Under the pieces are notes generated by a model, which was given only the letters and a program-made list of their open reading frames with translations, did no database searches and was not told where the DNA came from. DNA of 52,617 nt from Rubrivivax sp. (lineage in GTDB: Bacteria > Pseudomonadota > Gammaproteobacteria > Burkholderiales > Burkholderiaceae_C): positions 1-52,617 of the forward strand of contig JAEUPH010000064.1 in NCBI GenBank assembly GCA_016790395.1, given 5' to 3'. Every line of letters starts with the position of its first letter. Within the stretch, counting starts at the first letter, position 1. Below, one piece after another: positions 20,739 through 28,176 of this stretch. A program made the translations under genes and the position numbers.

Positions 20739-22214
20739 TCACCGAACGCTCTCGACCTTCAGAAGCGCGGCCCCGAAGGCATCGGTGCACGGGGGGCGTC
20801 CGGGCTGGCCGCAGTCGGTGCCCGGGGTGCCGCCCGCCAGCACGGCCTGCAGGCGGGCGCGACCTTCGGCATCCAGCAGCGTCTTCATGAAGGGCCCGGT
20901 CTTGTCGCGGCCGAGCGAAGACAGGTCACGCGGCGCATCGGTGACCATCACGAGCAGGGTTTCGATGCCCGGCGGACCGCCGGCCACCACCTCCCAGCCC
21001 GGGCCTGGCAGCGCCACGCGCTGACCGGCGCGCACGCGGTTGTCGCCGGCCAGGTCGTTGGGATAGAGCAGGACCAGGCTTTGCCCGTCGGAGCCGGCCA
21101 TCGCCACGTACAGGTGCCCGTCGCGCGAAGGCGTGACGTCGATCTCCAGCGCATCGCGCCCGATCTTCAGCGTGCCCTGGCGCGTCGTGGCCACCACGCG
21201 GCGCTGGCCGTCTCGCTGGCCATGCACCTCCGCGAGGATCTCCGCCGGCGTGACGCGCCTTGCGGACTCCTTGGCCGCGCCGCCGCCCCAGGCTGGCACG
21301 AAGCGGGTATTGCCGACCATCGTCATCTGCTGGCCGCGCACGCCGGGCACGCCGGCCAGCGCGCGGTCGAGCTGGGCCTGCGCGCATTGCGTCACCTCGT
21401 CCACGGTGATGGCACCGCTGCCGTCGAGGTCGCGCGCTTCGCCCAGCAGGCAGTCGCGCCAGGCAGCGGTGGCGAAGCCGCCCGTGGCGCTGCTGTCGAA
21501 GCTCACCTCGTCCGGGCGGCTGGCGGCCACCTGCACCACGTTCTCGGGCATGGCGCTGCGCTGCTGCAGCAGGCCAGGCAGGCTGCGCGTGCGGAAGTTC
21601 GCCGGTTCGCCGCAGGTGTCAGGCGCGCTGCCGCGCACGAACTTGGGCGTGATCGTCGCGCCGGCGCCCTTGGGGAGGCTGCGCGTGCGCAGCGGCGACT
21701 CGGCCAACCCGCCGGAAAAGCAGGCGTCGTAGAACACCAGCAGCTTGTCGGCGCGGCGTGCCAGCGGCGCCAGGCGCGTGCCCAGCTCGATGTTGCTGAT
21801 GACCTGGCCGTCGGCCGCCATCAGGCCCTCGGTGCAGCCTTCGGCCTTGAGCACCGGGTCGTACCAGCGCGTGCCGTGCCCGGAGTAGTAGACGAAGACA
21901 CGGTCCCCGTCCTGGACACGGGCGTTGAGCTGCGCGAGGGCTTCGCGGATGCCGGCGGCCGTGGCCGCACGATCGCGCAGCAGGGTGACGTTGGCCTCGG
22001 GGATGGCCATGGCCTGGGCCATGCGGCGTGCGCTGGCCACGTCCAGAGGCATGCCGCGCAGCGTGGGCAGCTCCGGATCGGCGTATTCGCCGATGCCGAT
22101 GACCAAGGCGTGGCGCGTGCCACGCGCGGCCGGAGCCGGGGCCTGCGCCTGCGCCGGCAGCGTCGTGGCCAGCATGGCGGCCACCGCCAGCCACACGGCG
22201 GGACCCCGCCTCAT
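20739..22214 (-). CDS. Exported caspase-family (C14) protease with EF-hand-like loop and DUF4384-like C-terminus
   Basis: This 491-residue protein has a signal peptide (AVAAMLATTLPAQAQ) followed by a caspase-like domain. The catalytic dyad is His113 (YYSGHGTR) and Cys165 (FYDACFSGG). Right after the cysteine come two copies of RTRSL (176-180 and 208-212), in the linker where metacaspases and caspases are often processed. A calcium-loop pattern DLDGSGAITVDE spans 262-273 (D-x-D-x-S-G-x-I-x-x-x-E). Residues 360-430 (DGHLYVAMAGSDGQ, LLYPNDLAGDN) look like DUF4384. Bacterial relatives cleave after arginine or lysine. The start overlaps the OmpA gene stop by four bases, so they are coupled. The EF-hand call is by pattern only. 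Confidence 0.88.
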   Translation of the reverse strand: MRRGPAVWLAVAAMLATTLPAQAQAPAPAARGTRHALVIGIGEYADPELPTLRGMPLDVASARRMAQAMAIPEANVTLLRDRAATAAGIREALAQLNARVQDGDRVFVYYSGHGTRWYDPVLKAEGCTEGLMAADGQVISNIELGTRLAPLARRADKLLVFYDACFSGGLAESPLRTRSLPKGAGATITPKFVRGSAPDTCGEPANFRTRSLPGLLQQRSAMPENVVQVAASRPDEVSFDSSATGGFATAAWRDCLLGEARDLDGSGAITVDEVTQCAQAQLDRALAGVPGVRGQQMTMVGNTRFVPAWGGGAAKESARRVTPAEILAEVHGQRDGQRRVVATTRQGTLKIGRDALEIDVTPSRDGHLYVAMAGSDGQSLVLLYPNDLAGDNRVRAGQRVALPGPGWEVVAGGPPGIETLLVMVTDAPRDLSSLGRDKTGPFMKTLLDAEGRARLQAVLAGGTPGTDCGQPGRPPCTDAFGAALLKVESVR

Positions 22215-22849
22215 GGCTGCGTGACCACGCGCACGCGGCGGTTCTCGGCCGCCTGGGGGTCGCCGGCATTCGCCAGCTGGGTGCTGCCCTTGCCCACGGC
22301 CTTCAGCCGCGACGGGTGCACGCCCAGCGCCACCAGGTACAGGCGCACTTCGTCGGCACGCTCCTGCGACAGGCGCTGGTTGTGCGCCGCGCTGCCGCGG
22401 GGGTCGGCATGGCCTTCGATGATGAAGCGCAGGCTCTTCAGCTCCGGCGACTGGAGGGCCGCCACGAGCGTGCCCAGCAGCGCGCCGCTTTCCGGGCGTA
22501 CCTGCGCGGAATTGGGCTCGAAGCGGATGTCCAGGGCCAGGCTCGCCGGCGGACCGGCCGGCACCGCCTCGGGGGCGGGCGCCGGAGCCGTCGGCGCGTC
22601 GGCAACAGCTGCCGCCGAGGAGGCCGCCTCCGGGGCCGAAGCGGCGGACGCCGCCACCAAGGCCGCCGACGCCGCCTCCGGCGCCGGCTTGACGCGCACC
22701 ACCAGGTTGCGCGAAGCCCGCTGGGCCGGCGGCGTCAGCGCCTCGATGATGGCGCGGGTGTCGGTCTCGGGCGAGGCCGCCGAAGCCGTGACGAGCATGA
22801 AGCTCAATGTGAGCGCGGCCGGGCCGGCGGGTCTGCGCATGGTCGTCAC
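22211..22849 (-). CDS. OmpA-domain envelope protein
   Basis: The 212-residue protein has a signal peptide (residues 1-25), a low-complexity Ala/Pro-rich linker (about 55-105) and a C-terminal OmpA peptidoglycan-binding domain (about 108-212). The domain signature IIEGHADPRGS and NQRLSQERADEVRLYL is intact, and it closes with AAENRRVRVV. The N-terminal mature segment TRAIIEALTPPAQRASRNL resembles the same region of the second OmpA protein at 26850 (QALIDALAP then RTRSF), so the two are paralogues. There is no beta-barrel. It should tether to murein and is translationally coupled to the caspase gene that follows. Confidence 0.9.
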   Translation of the reverse strand: MTTMRRPAGPAALTLSFMLVTASAASPETDTRAIIEALTPPAQRASRNLVVRVKPAPEAASAALVAASAASAPEAASSAAAVADAPTAPAPAPEAVPAGPPASLALDIRFEPNSAQVRPESGALLGTLVAALQSPELKSLRFIIEGHADPRGSAAHNQRLSQERADEVRLYLVALGVHPSRLKAVGKGSTQLANAGDPQAAENRRVRVVTQP

Positions 22850-22960
22850 CTTTGCGTGATGAGCCTGTGGTGCGGGCGGCGGATGCCGCCCCGGTGGACC
22901 AGGCAGGGGCCGGCCGCGGTGCCCTCGCGCGACCGGGGCCTGCCTGCCCGGGGCCGCCGA

Positions 22961-23452
22961 TCAGGAAGCCGCGCCGACGCGCAGCCGCAGTTCCTGTTCG
23001 GCGGTGTTGCCCTGGTCGTCGGCCACCTGCAGGATGAGGCGATGCTGGCCGGCGGGCACCTTGGCCTGGTTGATCACGACGCCGCTTTCAGTGACGGTGG
23101 CGTGCTTCTTCAGGCGGTCGGTCAGGTCGATCTTCATCAGGCCGTAAAGCACGCGGAAGGTCGAAGGCACGATGCGGTTGCCGGAGGCGGCCTTGAACGA
23201 GACCTCGATGCGCACCGGTGCATTGACGGCATTGCTGGGCGTGTTGTTGGGGGTGACGACCTTGATGGCCGGTTGGCCGGGCTTGGGCACGGGCAGGCTG
23301 CGCGTGCGCGTTTCCGGCGGCGCCGAGGCCGCGGCCTTGGCTTCGGCCTGCGCTTCGGCGGCCGTGATCAGGTCGAAATCCTCGGCGCGGCTGTCCAGGG
23401 CGCTGAAACCCAGGGCCAGACACAGGACAGTGGTTCGGAGGGCGGTGTTCAT
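22961..23452 (-). CDS. Exported Ig-like protein of unknown function with RTRSL motif
   Basis: This 163-residue protein starts with a signal peptide (TALRTTVLCLALGFSALDSRA). After an Ala/Glu-rich stretch it carries RTRSLP at 49-54, then a proline-rich spacer and a beta-rich domain (about 75-163) with Ig-like phrasing: PVRIEVSFKAASGNRIVP, VPAGQHRLILQVADDQGNTA. No enzyme motif is present. GAGGA seven bases upstream supports the ATG at 23452. It precedes the OmpA and caspase genes on the same strand (111 bp gap) and follows the kinase gene (127 bp), so all may be one unit. It could be an adaptor or substrate of the caspase; that is inference. Confidence 0.78.
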   Translation of the reverse strand: MNTALRTTVLCLALGFSALDSRAEDFDLITAAEAQAEAKAAASAPPETRTRSLPVPKPGQPAIKVVTPNNTPSNAVNAPVRIEVSFKAASGNRIVPSTFRVLYGLMKIDLTDRLKKHATVTESGVVINQAKVPAGQHRLILQVADDQGNTAEQELRLRVGAAS

Positions 23453-23579
23453 CGGGTGTTCCTCGGTACGGGCTGGCAGCGGATGCGTCATTGTGAGGCG
23501 GCGGGAAGCCGTTGCGTGACCCTGTAAACGCATTGAACCGCAGGCGTCCCTGCTTGGCGATGATCCCGTGGGATACCTC

Positions 23580-25415
23580 TCACTCCCCCGGCGCCGGCAG
23601 CAGGCGGCGCAGGCCGGCCACCAGGGTCGCCAGCGGCACCGGCTTGCCCAGCAACAGGCAGCGCCTGGGCATGGGCACCGTGCCCATCACCGCCACGCGG
23701 CCGGTCACGATGAGCGCCGGCACCGGCATCTCCCACTCGGCGCGCAGTTCCTCCACGGCGACCAGGCCGTCGGGCTGGCCGGTGCCGAGGTCCAGGTCGA
23801 ACACCAGCGCGTCGGGAAAGCGCGGCTCGTCATCCAGGCGCGCCTTGAGCTGGGCCAGCGAAGGTGCATCGACGATGGTGGCGCCGGCCCCTTCCAGCGC
23901 CGCCTTCATGGCTGCGCGGGGCCCGGGCTCGTCGTCCAGCAGGGCCAGCAGCCAGCCGTCCAGGCGTGCTGGATCGTCCACGCGGGTCTGCGCCTGCGGT
24001 TCCGGGGGCGGCGGACCGGCGCGCCGCAGCGCCGCGGGCACGAGCACACGGAAGCGCGTGCCGCGGCCGACGGTGGAGCGCAATGGCGCCAGCTGCAGCC
24101 CGAGCTGGGCCACCAGGCCGCGCACGATGGCCAAGCCCAGTCCGCGACCACCGCGCGAGGCGCCGGCGGCACCGTCGGCCAGCTGCACATAGGGCTCGAA
24201 GACGGCCTCCAGCTTGTCGGCCGGGATGCCGCGGCCGTTGTCGACGACGTCCAGCGCCAGTCCCAACTGGCCGTCGGCGCCGGTGTGCGGCCGCACGGCC
24301 AGCACGACGCGCGCGCGCTCCCCGGGTCGAGCCCCCAGGCTGTAGCGCACGGCGTTGCCGGCCAGGTTCTGCACCAGGCGGGCCAGCTGCGTGCGGTCGG
24401 TGTGGAGCCACTGCGTGCGGCCGTGGACGGTGAGCGACAGCAGCTCCCGCGGGTGCGTCGCCTGCAGGCTGGCAGCCACGCCGTCGAGCACGTCGCGCAC
24501 GTCCACCAGTTCGGGGTGCGACTGCAGCGCCCCCTGCTCGATGGCGCTGAACTCGCTGAACTGGTCGAGCATGGCCACCGCGTCGTCGGCGGCCCGCATC
24601 TGCTGGCGCAGCAGTTCCTGCCGCCGGTTGTCGGCCTGGAGGTCCTGCGGATCGGGCCGCGCCTGCAGCGCCTCGGCGAACAGGCGCACCGCCTGCAGGG
24701 GCTGGCGCAGGTCGTGGCTGATGCTGGCCAGCAGCCGCGTCCGGGCGCCCTGCAAGGCGGTGAGCTGGGCGCCGCGCTGGTCCAGGCTGTCGATGAGCTG
24801 GTCGCGCTCGGCGAGCGCACGGAACAGGCGTCGATCGCTGGCGCGGATGTGCATGCGGTCGATCCACAGGAAGGTGGCGGTGAGCACGAGCACGCCCCAC
24901 CACAGGCTGGGATAGTCGGACATGGCCCAGTCCCAGCCGGCCACGGCCACGGCCGTGGCCACCAGCCAGGTCGCGCCGCCTTCACGCGGCGCCTGCCAGC
25001 CCAGGCTGGCCACGCCCACCAGCAGCAGCAGCGCGATCGAAGCCGCGCCGCCGCCGGCGGCGACCTGCGACGACCCGAGCGCCCAGCCGCACAGGAGCGC
25101 CAGTCCGTTGGTCTGCACCAGACGCCGCGACGCCGACAGGCCCAGCCCGGCCAGCAGCGCCGCACATCCCAGGGCCCAGAACCACACCAGCTGCTGGGCG
25201 CCCAGCGTGGGGGAGTTGGTGAGCAGCCGCACCGTCTCCAGTGCCGCCAGGTCGTAGGGCAGCAGCCACTCGAACCAGCTCTGCATGGCGACCAGCAGCA
25301 CCCCCACGCCCACCAGCGCCAGGCCGAGCTGGCGCCGTCGCCGCGGCAGCTGCTCGCTGATGCGCGCGGCGTCGCCTTCGCCCTGCGCGGAAGCGGCGAT
25401 CTCGGCGGCCGTCAT
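23580..25415 (-). CDS. Membrane hybrid histidine kinase with C-terminal receiver
   Basis: The 611-residue protein has about six or more hydrophobic segments in residues 25-200, a coiled linker, an HisKA domain with His234 in SISHDLRQPLQAVRLF, and a HATPase domain (NLAGNAVRYSL, DNGRGIPADK, GRGLGLAI). A receiver follows (about 485-605) with acceptor Asp540 (VFDLDLGTG) and GKPV. This H-box type, HDLRQPL, marks a subgroup with no periplasmic sensor loop. The start overlaps the response regulator stop by four bases, so the two are coupled partners. The gene is in the midst of the caspase/OmpA cluster and is probably its controller. Confidence 0.92.
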   Translation of the reverse strand: MTAAEIAASAQGEGDAARISEQLPRRRRQLGLALVGVGVLLVAMQSWFEWLLPYDLAALETVRLLTNSPTLGAQQLVWFWALGCAALLAGLGLSASRRLVQTNGLALLCGWALGSSQVAAGGGAASIALLLLVGVASLGWQAPREGGATWLVATAVAVAGWDWAMSDYPSLWWGVLVLTATFLWIDRMHIRASDRRLFRALAERDQLIDSLDQRGAQLTALQGARTRLLASISHDLRQPLQAVRLFAEALQARPDPQDLQADNRRQELLRQQMRAADDAVAMLDQFSEFSAIEQGALQSHPELVDVRDVLDGVAASLQATHPRELLSLTVHGRTQWLHTDRTQLARLVQNLAGNAVRYSLGARPGERARVVLAVRPHTGADGQLGLALDVVDNGRGIPADKLEAVFEPYVQLADGAAGASRGGRGLGLAIVRGLVAQLGLQLAPLRSTVGRGTRFRVLVPAALRRAGPPPPEPQAQTRVDDPARLDGWLLALLDDEPGPRAAMKAALEGAGATIVDAPSLAQLKARLDDEPRFPDALVFDLDLGTGQPDGLVAVEELRAEWEMPVPALIVTGRVAVMGTVPMPRRCLLLGKPVPLATLVAGLRRLLPAPGE

Positions 25416-26110
25416 TCCGGCGCGCCGGCCCGCATCGAAGGCACGCGATAGCCGCGCTGGCTGAGGAGCACCAGGAGCTTGGTGCGGTTGGGCGCACCCA
25501 GTGCCTGCAAGGTGGCGGTGACGTGCTTCTTCACGACCACCTCGGAGCGGTCGAGCAGGCGCGCGATCTCCTTGTTGCGCAAGCCCTGCACCACGTAGCC
25601 CAGCACCTCGATCTGGCGCTCGGTCAGGCCCAGGGCCGACAGCTCGGCCAACTCGCGCCCGCCGCCGCCTTCGGGCACGGCCGCCATGCCGCCGCTGACG
25701 GACTGTGGCAGGTGGATGCGGTGGTCGATGAGCACCCGCGTCAGCGCGTCCTTGAGCTCCGACGGCGCCGCGGCCTTGCTGATGAAGCCCATGGCACCGC
25801 CGTCGAGCGCGGCCAGCACGGTGTCGCGGTCGTCCTGGGCGCTGAGGATGACGACCGGCACGTAGGGAAAGTCTTCGCGAAGCCGGTGCAGGCCGGCCAG
25901 GCCGTGAACGTCAGAAAGCGTGAGATCCAGCAACACGAGGTCAAAGCGGCCTGCGGTCTGCAACGCCTGCACCGTCTCCGCGAGCGAGCCGGCCAGCTGC
26001 ACGCGCAGCTGCGGCAGCACCTCGGCGATGAGCAGCTGCAGGCCGTGCCGGACGAGCCCGTGATCGTCGGCAAGAAGTATCGAACCGTGGGGATTCATCG
26101 ACGTGTTCAT
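25412..26110 (-). CDS. NarL/LuxR-family response regulator
   Basis: The 232-residue protein has an N-terminal receiver with Asp15-Asp16, acceptor Asp62 (VLLDLTLSD), a switch Ser in VILSAQDDRD and Lys in FISKAAAP. The C-terminal LuxR/GerE domain is LGLTERQIEVLGYVVQG, RNKEIARLL and VVVKKHVTATLQAL. It is the natural partner of the hybrid kinase immediately downstream. The ATG at 26110 is chosen; one at 26098 is also possible, and neither has a clear ribosome site. A perfect inverted repeat lies 53-104 bases upstream of the start, in the divergent promoter region, and is a likely binding site. Confidence 0.93.
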   Translation of the reverse strand: MNTSMNPHGSILLADDHGLVRHGLQLLIAEVLPQLRVQLAGSLAETVQALQTAGRFDLVLLDLTLSDVHGLAGLHRLREDFPYVPVVILSAQDDRDTVLAALDGGAMGFISKAAAPSELKDALTRVLIDHRIHLPQSVSGGMAAVPEGGGGRELAELSALGLTERQIEVLGYVVQGLRNKEIARLLDRSEVVVKKHVTATLQALGAPNRTKLLVLLSQRGYRVPSMRAGAPE

Positions 26111-26162
26111 CTTTTGCTGGAAGCCCGGGATGGTGTAGGGCGGCCGCAGACGCGGACACGGT

Positions 26163-26214
26163 ACCAAGGTATCACGCGGAAACCGCACGGTGTCGGCCTT
26201 CCGTATACCTTGGT
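26163..26214. promoter_or_regulatory. Perfect 10-bp inverted repeat between divergent genes
   Basis: ACCAAGGTAT (26163-26172) and ATACCTTGGT (26205-26214) are exact inverted copies, 32 bases apart (about three helical turns between inner ends). The repeat sits between the response regulator gene and the exported-protein/OmpA pair on the opposite strand. Its AT content is unusual for this genome. It fits two dimer sites or a looping operator for the LuxR-type response regulator. Confidence 0.6.
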
Positions 26215-26294
26215 CTCCTGTTCAGCCGCCGCCGACGGTGGCGAAATAGCACCAACGCAAGAGCGACAACCCACAGCAGACACCGGAGCCCCCC

Positions 26295-26777
26295 ATGAAG
26301 CACATCGCCGCCCGCATCGCCGCCGCCGCCGCCCTGGCCGTGTTCGCCCACGTCAGCCTGGCCGCCGAACCCGCCAGCAAGCCGGCTGCCGGCAAGGCCG
26401 TCAAGACCTCAGCCCCGGCCAAGAAGCCGGCCGCGCCGGTGTCCGTGAACGCCGAGTTCGCCAGCGTGGTCTACAAGCACGCCGGAAGCCAGGTGCACAA
26501 CGAGGAGCCGCAGGCCCTGCTGCGCGCGGTGGTCGTGCTGCGCGTGAAGGTCAACGAGCAGAACCAGTGGCAGGCCGAGGTGTTCCGCGACAACCCGGAC
26601 CAGCCCGAGCTGACCAAGGTGGCGCTCGAGTCCGTGGCCCAGTTGCCTGCGCCGGCCGGGCTGTCCGAGGCTTGCTTGGCCAAGCTGCGCAACGAAGGCG
26701 TCATCGAAGCCTGGCTGTTCCAGACCGACGGGCGCTTCGCCCTGAAGGCCCTGGCCAAACCGCAGAAGCGCGCCTGA
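26295..26777 (+). CDS. Exported protein with a TonB-C-like domain, unknown function
   Basis: A signal peptide (ARIAAAAALAVFAHVSLA) is followed by an Ala/Lys/Pro-rich spacer and a domain of about 105 residues. The stretch LLRAVVVLRVKVNEQNQWQA, then ALESVAQLPAP, resembles the beta-strand-helix pattern of TonB C-terminal modules (V-x-L-R-V-x-V-x-x-x-G followed by A-l-x-a-V). There is no membrane-spanning energy-coupling helix, so it is not a working TonB. It is 160 residues long, starts 80 bp beyond the 10-bp inverted repeat and lies 72 bp ahead of an OmpA gene. The resemblance is by eye and weak. Confidence 0.72.
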   Translation: MKHIAARIAAAAALAVFAHVSLAAEPASKPAAGKAVKTSAPAKKPAAPVSVNAEFASVVYKHAGSQVHNEEPQALLRAVVVLRVKVNEQNQWQAEVFRDNPDQPELTKVALESVAQLPAPAGLSEACLAKLRNEGVIEAWLFQTDGRFALKALAKPQKRA

Positions 26778-26849
26778 AGGCGCTGCCCGGGCGTAGGATT
26801 GCGCCCATCCACTCGGGGACTGTCACCCCGGCACCATCGGAAGACCGCC

Positions 26850-27425
26850 ATGAAACTGCCCTCCAAGATCGCGACCCTCGCTTTCGCCGCCCTGCTGGCC
26901 GCCGGCACCGCGCAAGCCCAGGAAAAGGTGCTTCGTGAAGGCCAGGTCACGCAGCAGGCGCTGATCGACGCCCTGGCACCGGCCGCGGCGGCGTCGTCTG
27001 CGGAGTCTGCCGACGGCACCCGCACCCGCAGCTTCCGCCCCGCCGTGCGCGTGGCCGGCACGGCCGCCGCGGCCGCCGCGCCGGCTCGGGCCAACATCCT
27101 GGTGACCTTCGTCACCAACTCGGCCGACCTCACGGTGGGTGCGAAGAAGGCGCTGGACGTGCTGGCCGGCGCCATGAAGAGCGACAAGCTGTCGACCGTG
27201 AAGTTCACGATCGAAGGCCACGCCGACCCGCGCGGCAACGAGGACGCCAACCTGAAGCTCAGCCAGGCCCGCGCCGAGAGCGTGCGTGAATACCTGCTGG
27301 CGAGCCATGGCGTTGCCGCCGAGCGCGTCACCGCCGTGGGCAAGGGCTCCAGCGCGCTGATGAAGCCCAACGAGCCGGCCGCCGCCGAGAACCGCCGCGT
27401 GACCATCGTCGCCAATCCCGGCTGA
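26850..27425 (+). CDS. OmpA-domain envelope protein with RTRSF motif
   Basis: The 191-residue protein has a signal peptide (KIATLAFAALLAAGTAQA), a helical segment QQALIDALAP, the motif RTRSF at 58-62, an Ala-rich spacer, and an OmpA domain from about residue 82. The domain is standard: FVTNSADLT, IEGHADPRGN, NLKLSQARAESVREYL and AAENRRVTIV. It should bind peptidoglycan non-covalently. It is a paralogue of the OmpA protein at 22211-22849 but is encoded on the opposite strand of the two-component genes. A strong terminator follows 18 bases after the stop. The RTRSF copy is between signal peptide and anchor, a position where a cut would release the anchor. Confidence 0.9.
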   Translation: MKLPSKIATLAFAALLAAGTAQAQEKVLREGQVTQQALIDALAPAAAASSAESADGTRTRSFRPAVRVAGTAAAAAAPARANILVTFVTNSADLTVGAKKALDVLAGAMKSDKLSTVKFTIEGHADPRGNEDANLKLSQARAESVREYLLASHGVAAERVTAVGKGSSALMKPNEPAAAENRRVTIVANPG

Positions 27426-27443
27426 ACGGTCCTCCCGCAAGCA

Positions 27444-27472
27444 AAAACGCACGCCGACGGCGTGCGTTTTTT
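27444..27472 (+). terminator. Intrinsic terminator, probably bidirectional
   Basis: AAAACGCACGCC (27444-27455) pairs fully with GGCGTGCGTTTT (27459-27470) around a GAC loop, and a run of six T follows on the plus strand (27467-27472). The A-run on the left gives the same signal for minus-strand transcription. It lies between the convergent OmpA and LPP20 genes and likely ends both operons. Confidence 0.9.
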
Positions 27473-27523
27473 CTTGGCCGATCGGAAGCGGCCACGAGCC
27501 GGCCCGCGGGCCGGCCGGGTCGC

Positions 27524-28126
27524 TCAGCGTGCGTCGGACATCTTGAGGATTTCAGCCTGCATGTCGGCCTGCAGGCGGTTGCCCACCACGCGCTGCCACT
27601 GCGCCTGCTGGTTGTTCATGCTGGTGCGCACGGCTTCCTGGATGGCGCGCTTGGAGCTTTCGATGTCCATGCCGACCAGCACCCACAGCTGGCCCTTCTC
27701 GTCGGTGGTCTGGCGCACCACCTTGCTGCCCGCCAGCTTGGCTTCGGTCAGCTGGTTGACGACGCTGGAGGCCAGTGCGTCGACCGTCTCGGTGGGCGTG
27801 CCGGCGACGCCGGTGGTCTGGATGGCGTTCTTCACGCTGGCGAGCACGCGGGCCTGCACCTGGGCGGCGAGGTCCTTGCGTCCGGCGGCGGTGGCCTGAT
27901 CCAGCTGGAACTGGATGCCGGCGGCCGTCTTGCCGAAGATGCCCATGCCGAAATCCTTGTAGCCAGCGATTTCACCCCGCGTGTGCGGGCAGACCCAGCT
28001 GGGCGCCTTCTCCTTGCTGCCGAGGAAAGTGCACTCGGCGACGTCTTCCTTGCGCGGCTTGTTCGACGAACAGCCGGCGAACACAGCGACCACTGCGACG
28101 GTGACGAGGGTGGTGACGAGCTTCAT
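27524..28126 (-). CDS. LPP20-type lipoprotein
   Basis: The 200-residue protein has a lipoprotein signal with lipobox VFAGC (Cys at 18). The body resembles the LPP20 family: FQLDQATAAGRKDLAAQVQA is the helix that follows the first strand, and GQLWVLVGMD is the later strand. LPP20 folds are found in outer-membrane lipoproteins including FlgP of vibrios and Campylobacter, which form rings around the flagellar motor. It is the last gene of a minus-strand run after the CsgG-like lipoprotein (50 bp gap). There are no flagellar genes here, so a flagellar role is unsupported. Confidence 0.8.
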   Translation of the reverse strand: MKLVTTLVTVAVVAVFAGCSSNKPRKEDVAECTFLGSKEKAPSWVCPHTRGEIAGYKDFGMGIFGKTAAGIQFQLDQATAAGRKDLAAQVQARVLASVKNAIQTTGVAGTPTETVDALASSVVNQLTEAKLAGSKVVRQTTDEKGQLWVLVGMDIESSKRAIQEAVRTSMNNQQAQWQRVVGNRLQADMQAEILKMSDAR

Positions 28127-28176
28127 GGGTCTGGGTTCCGTGGTTGTGATGGCGGATGGGGGCTGCTGCAGCGGCT

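Noticed and set aside
23562-23574. Short inverted repeat ATCCC-GT-GGGAT at the kinase 3' end, upstream of the Ig-like gene
   Set aside because: Arms are only five bases, easily met by chance; it does not match the ACCAAGGTAT repeat beyond the ATACC next to it.
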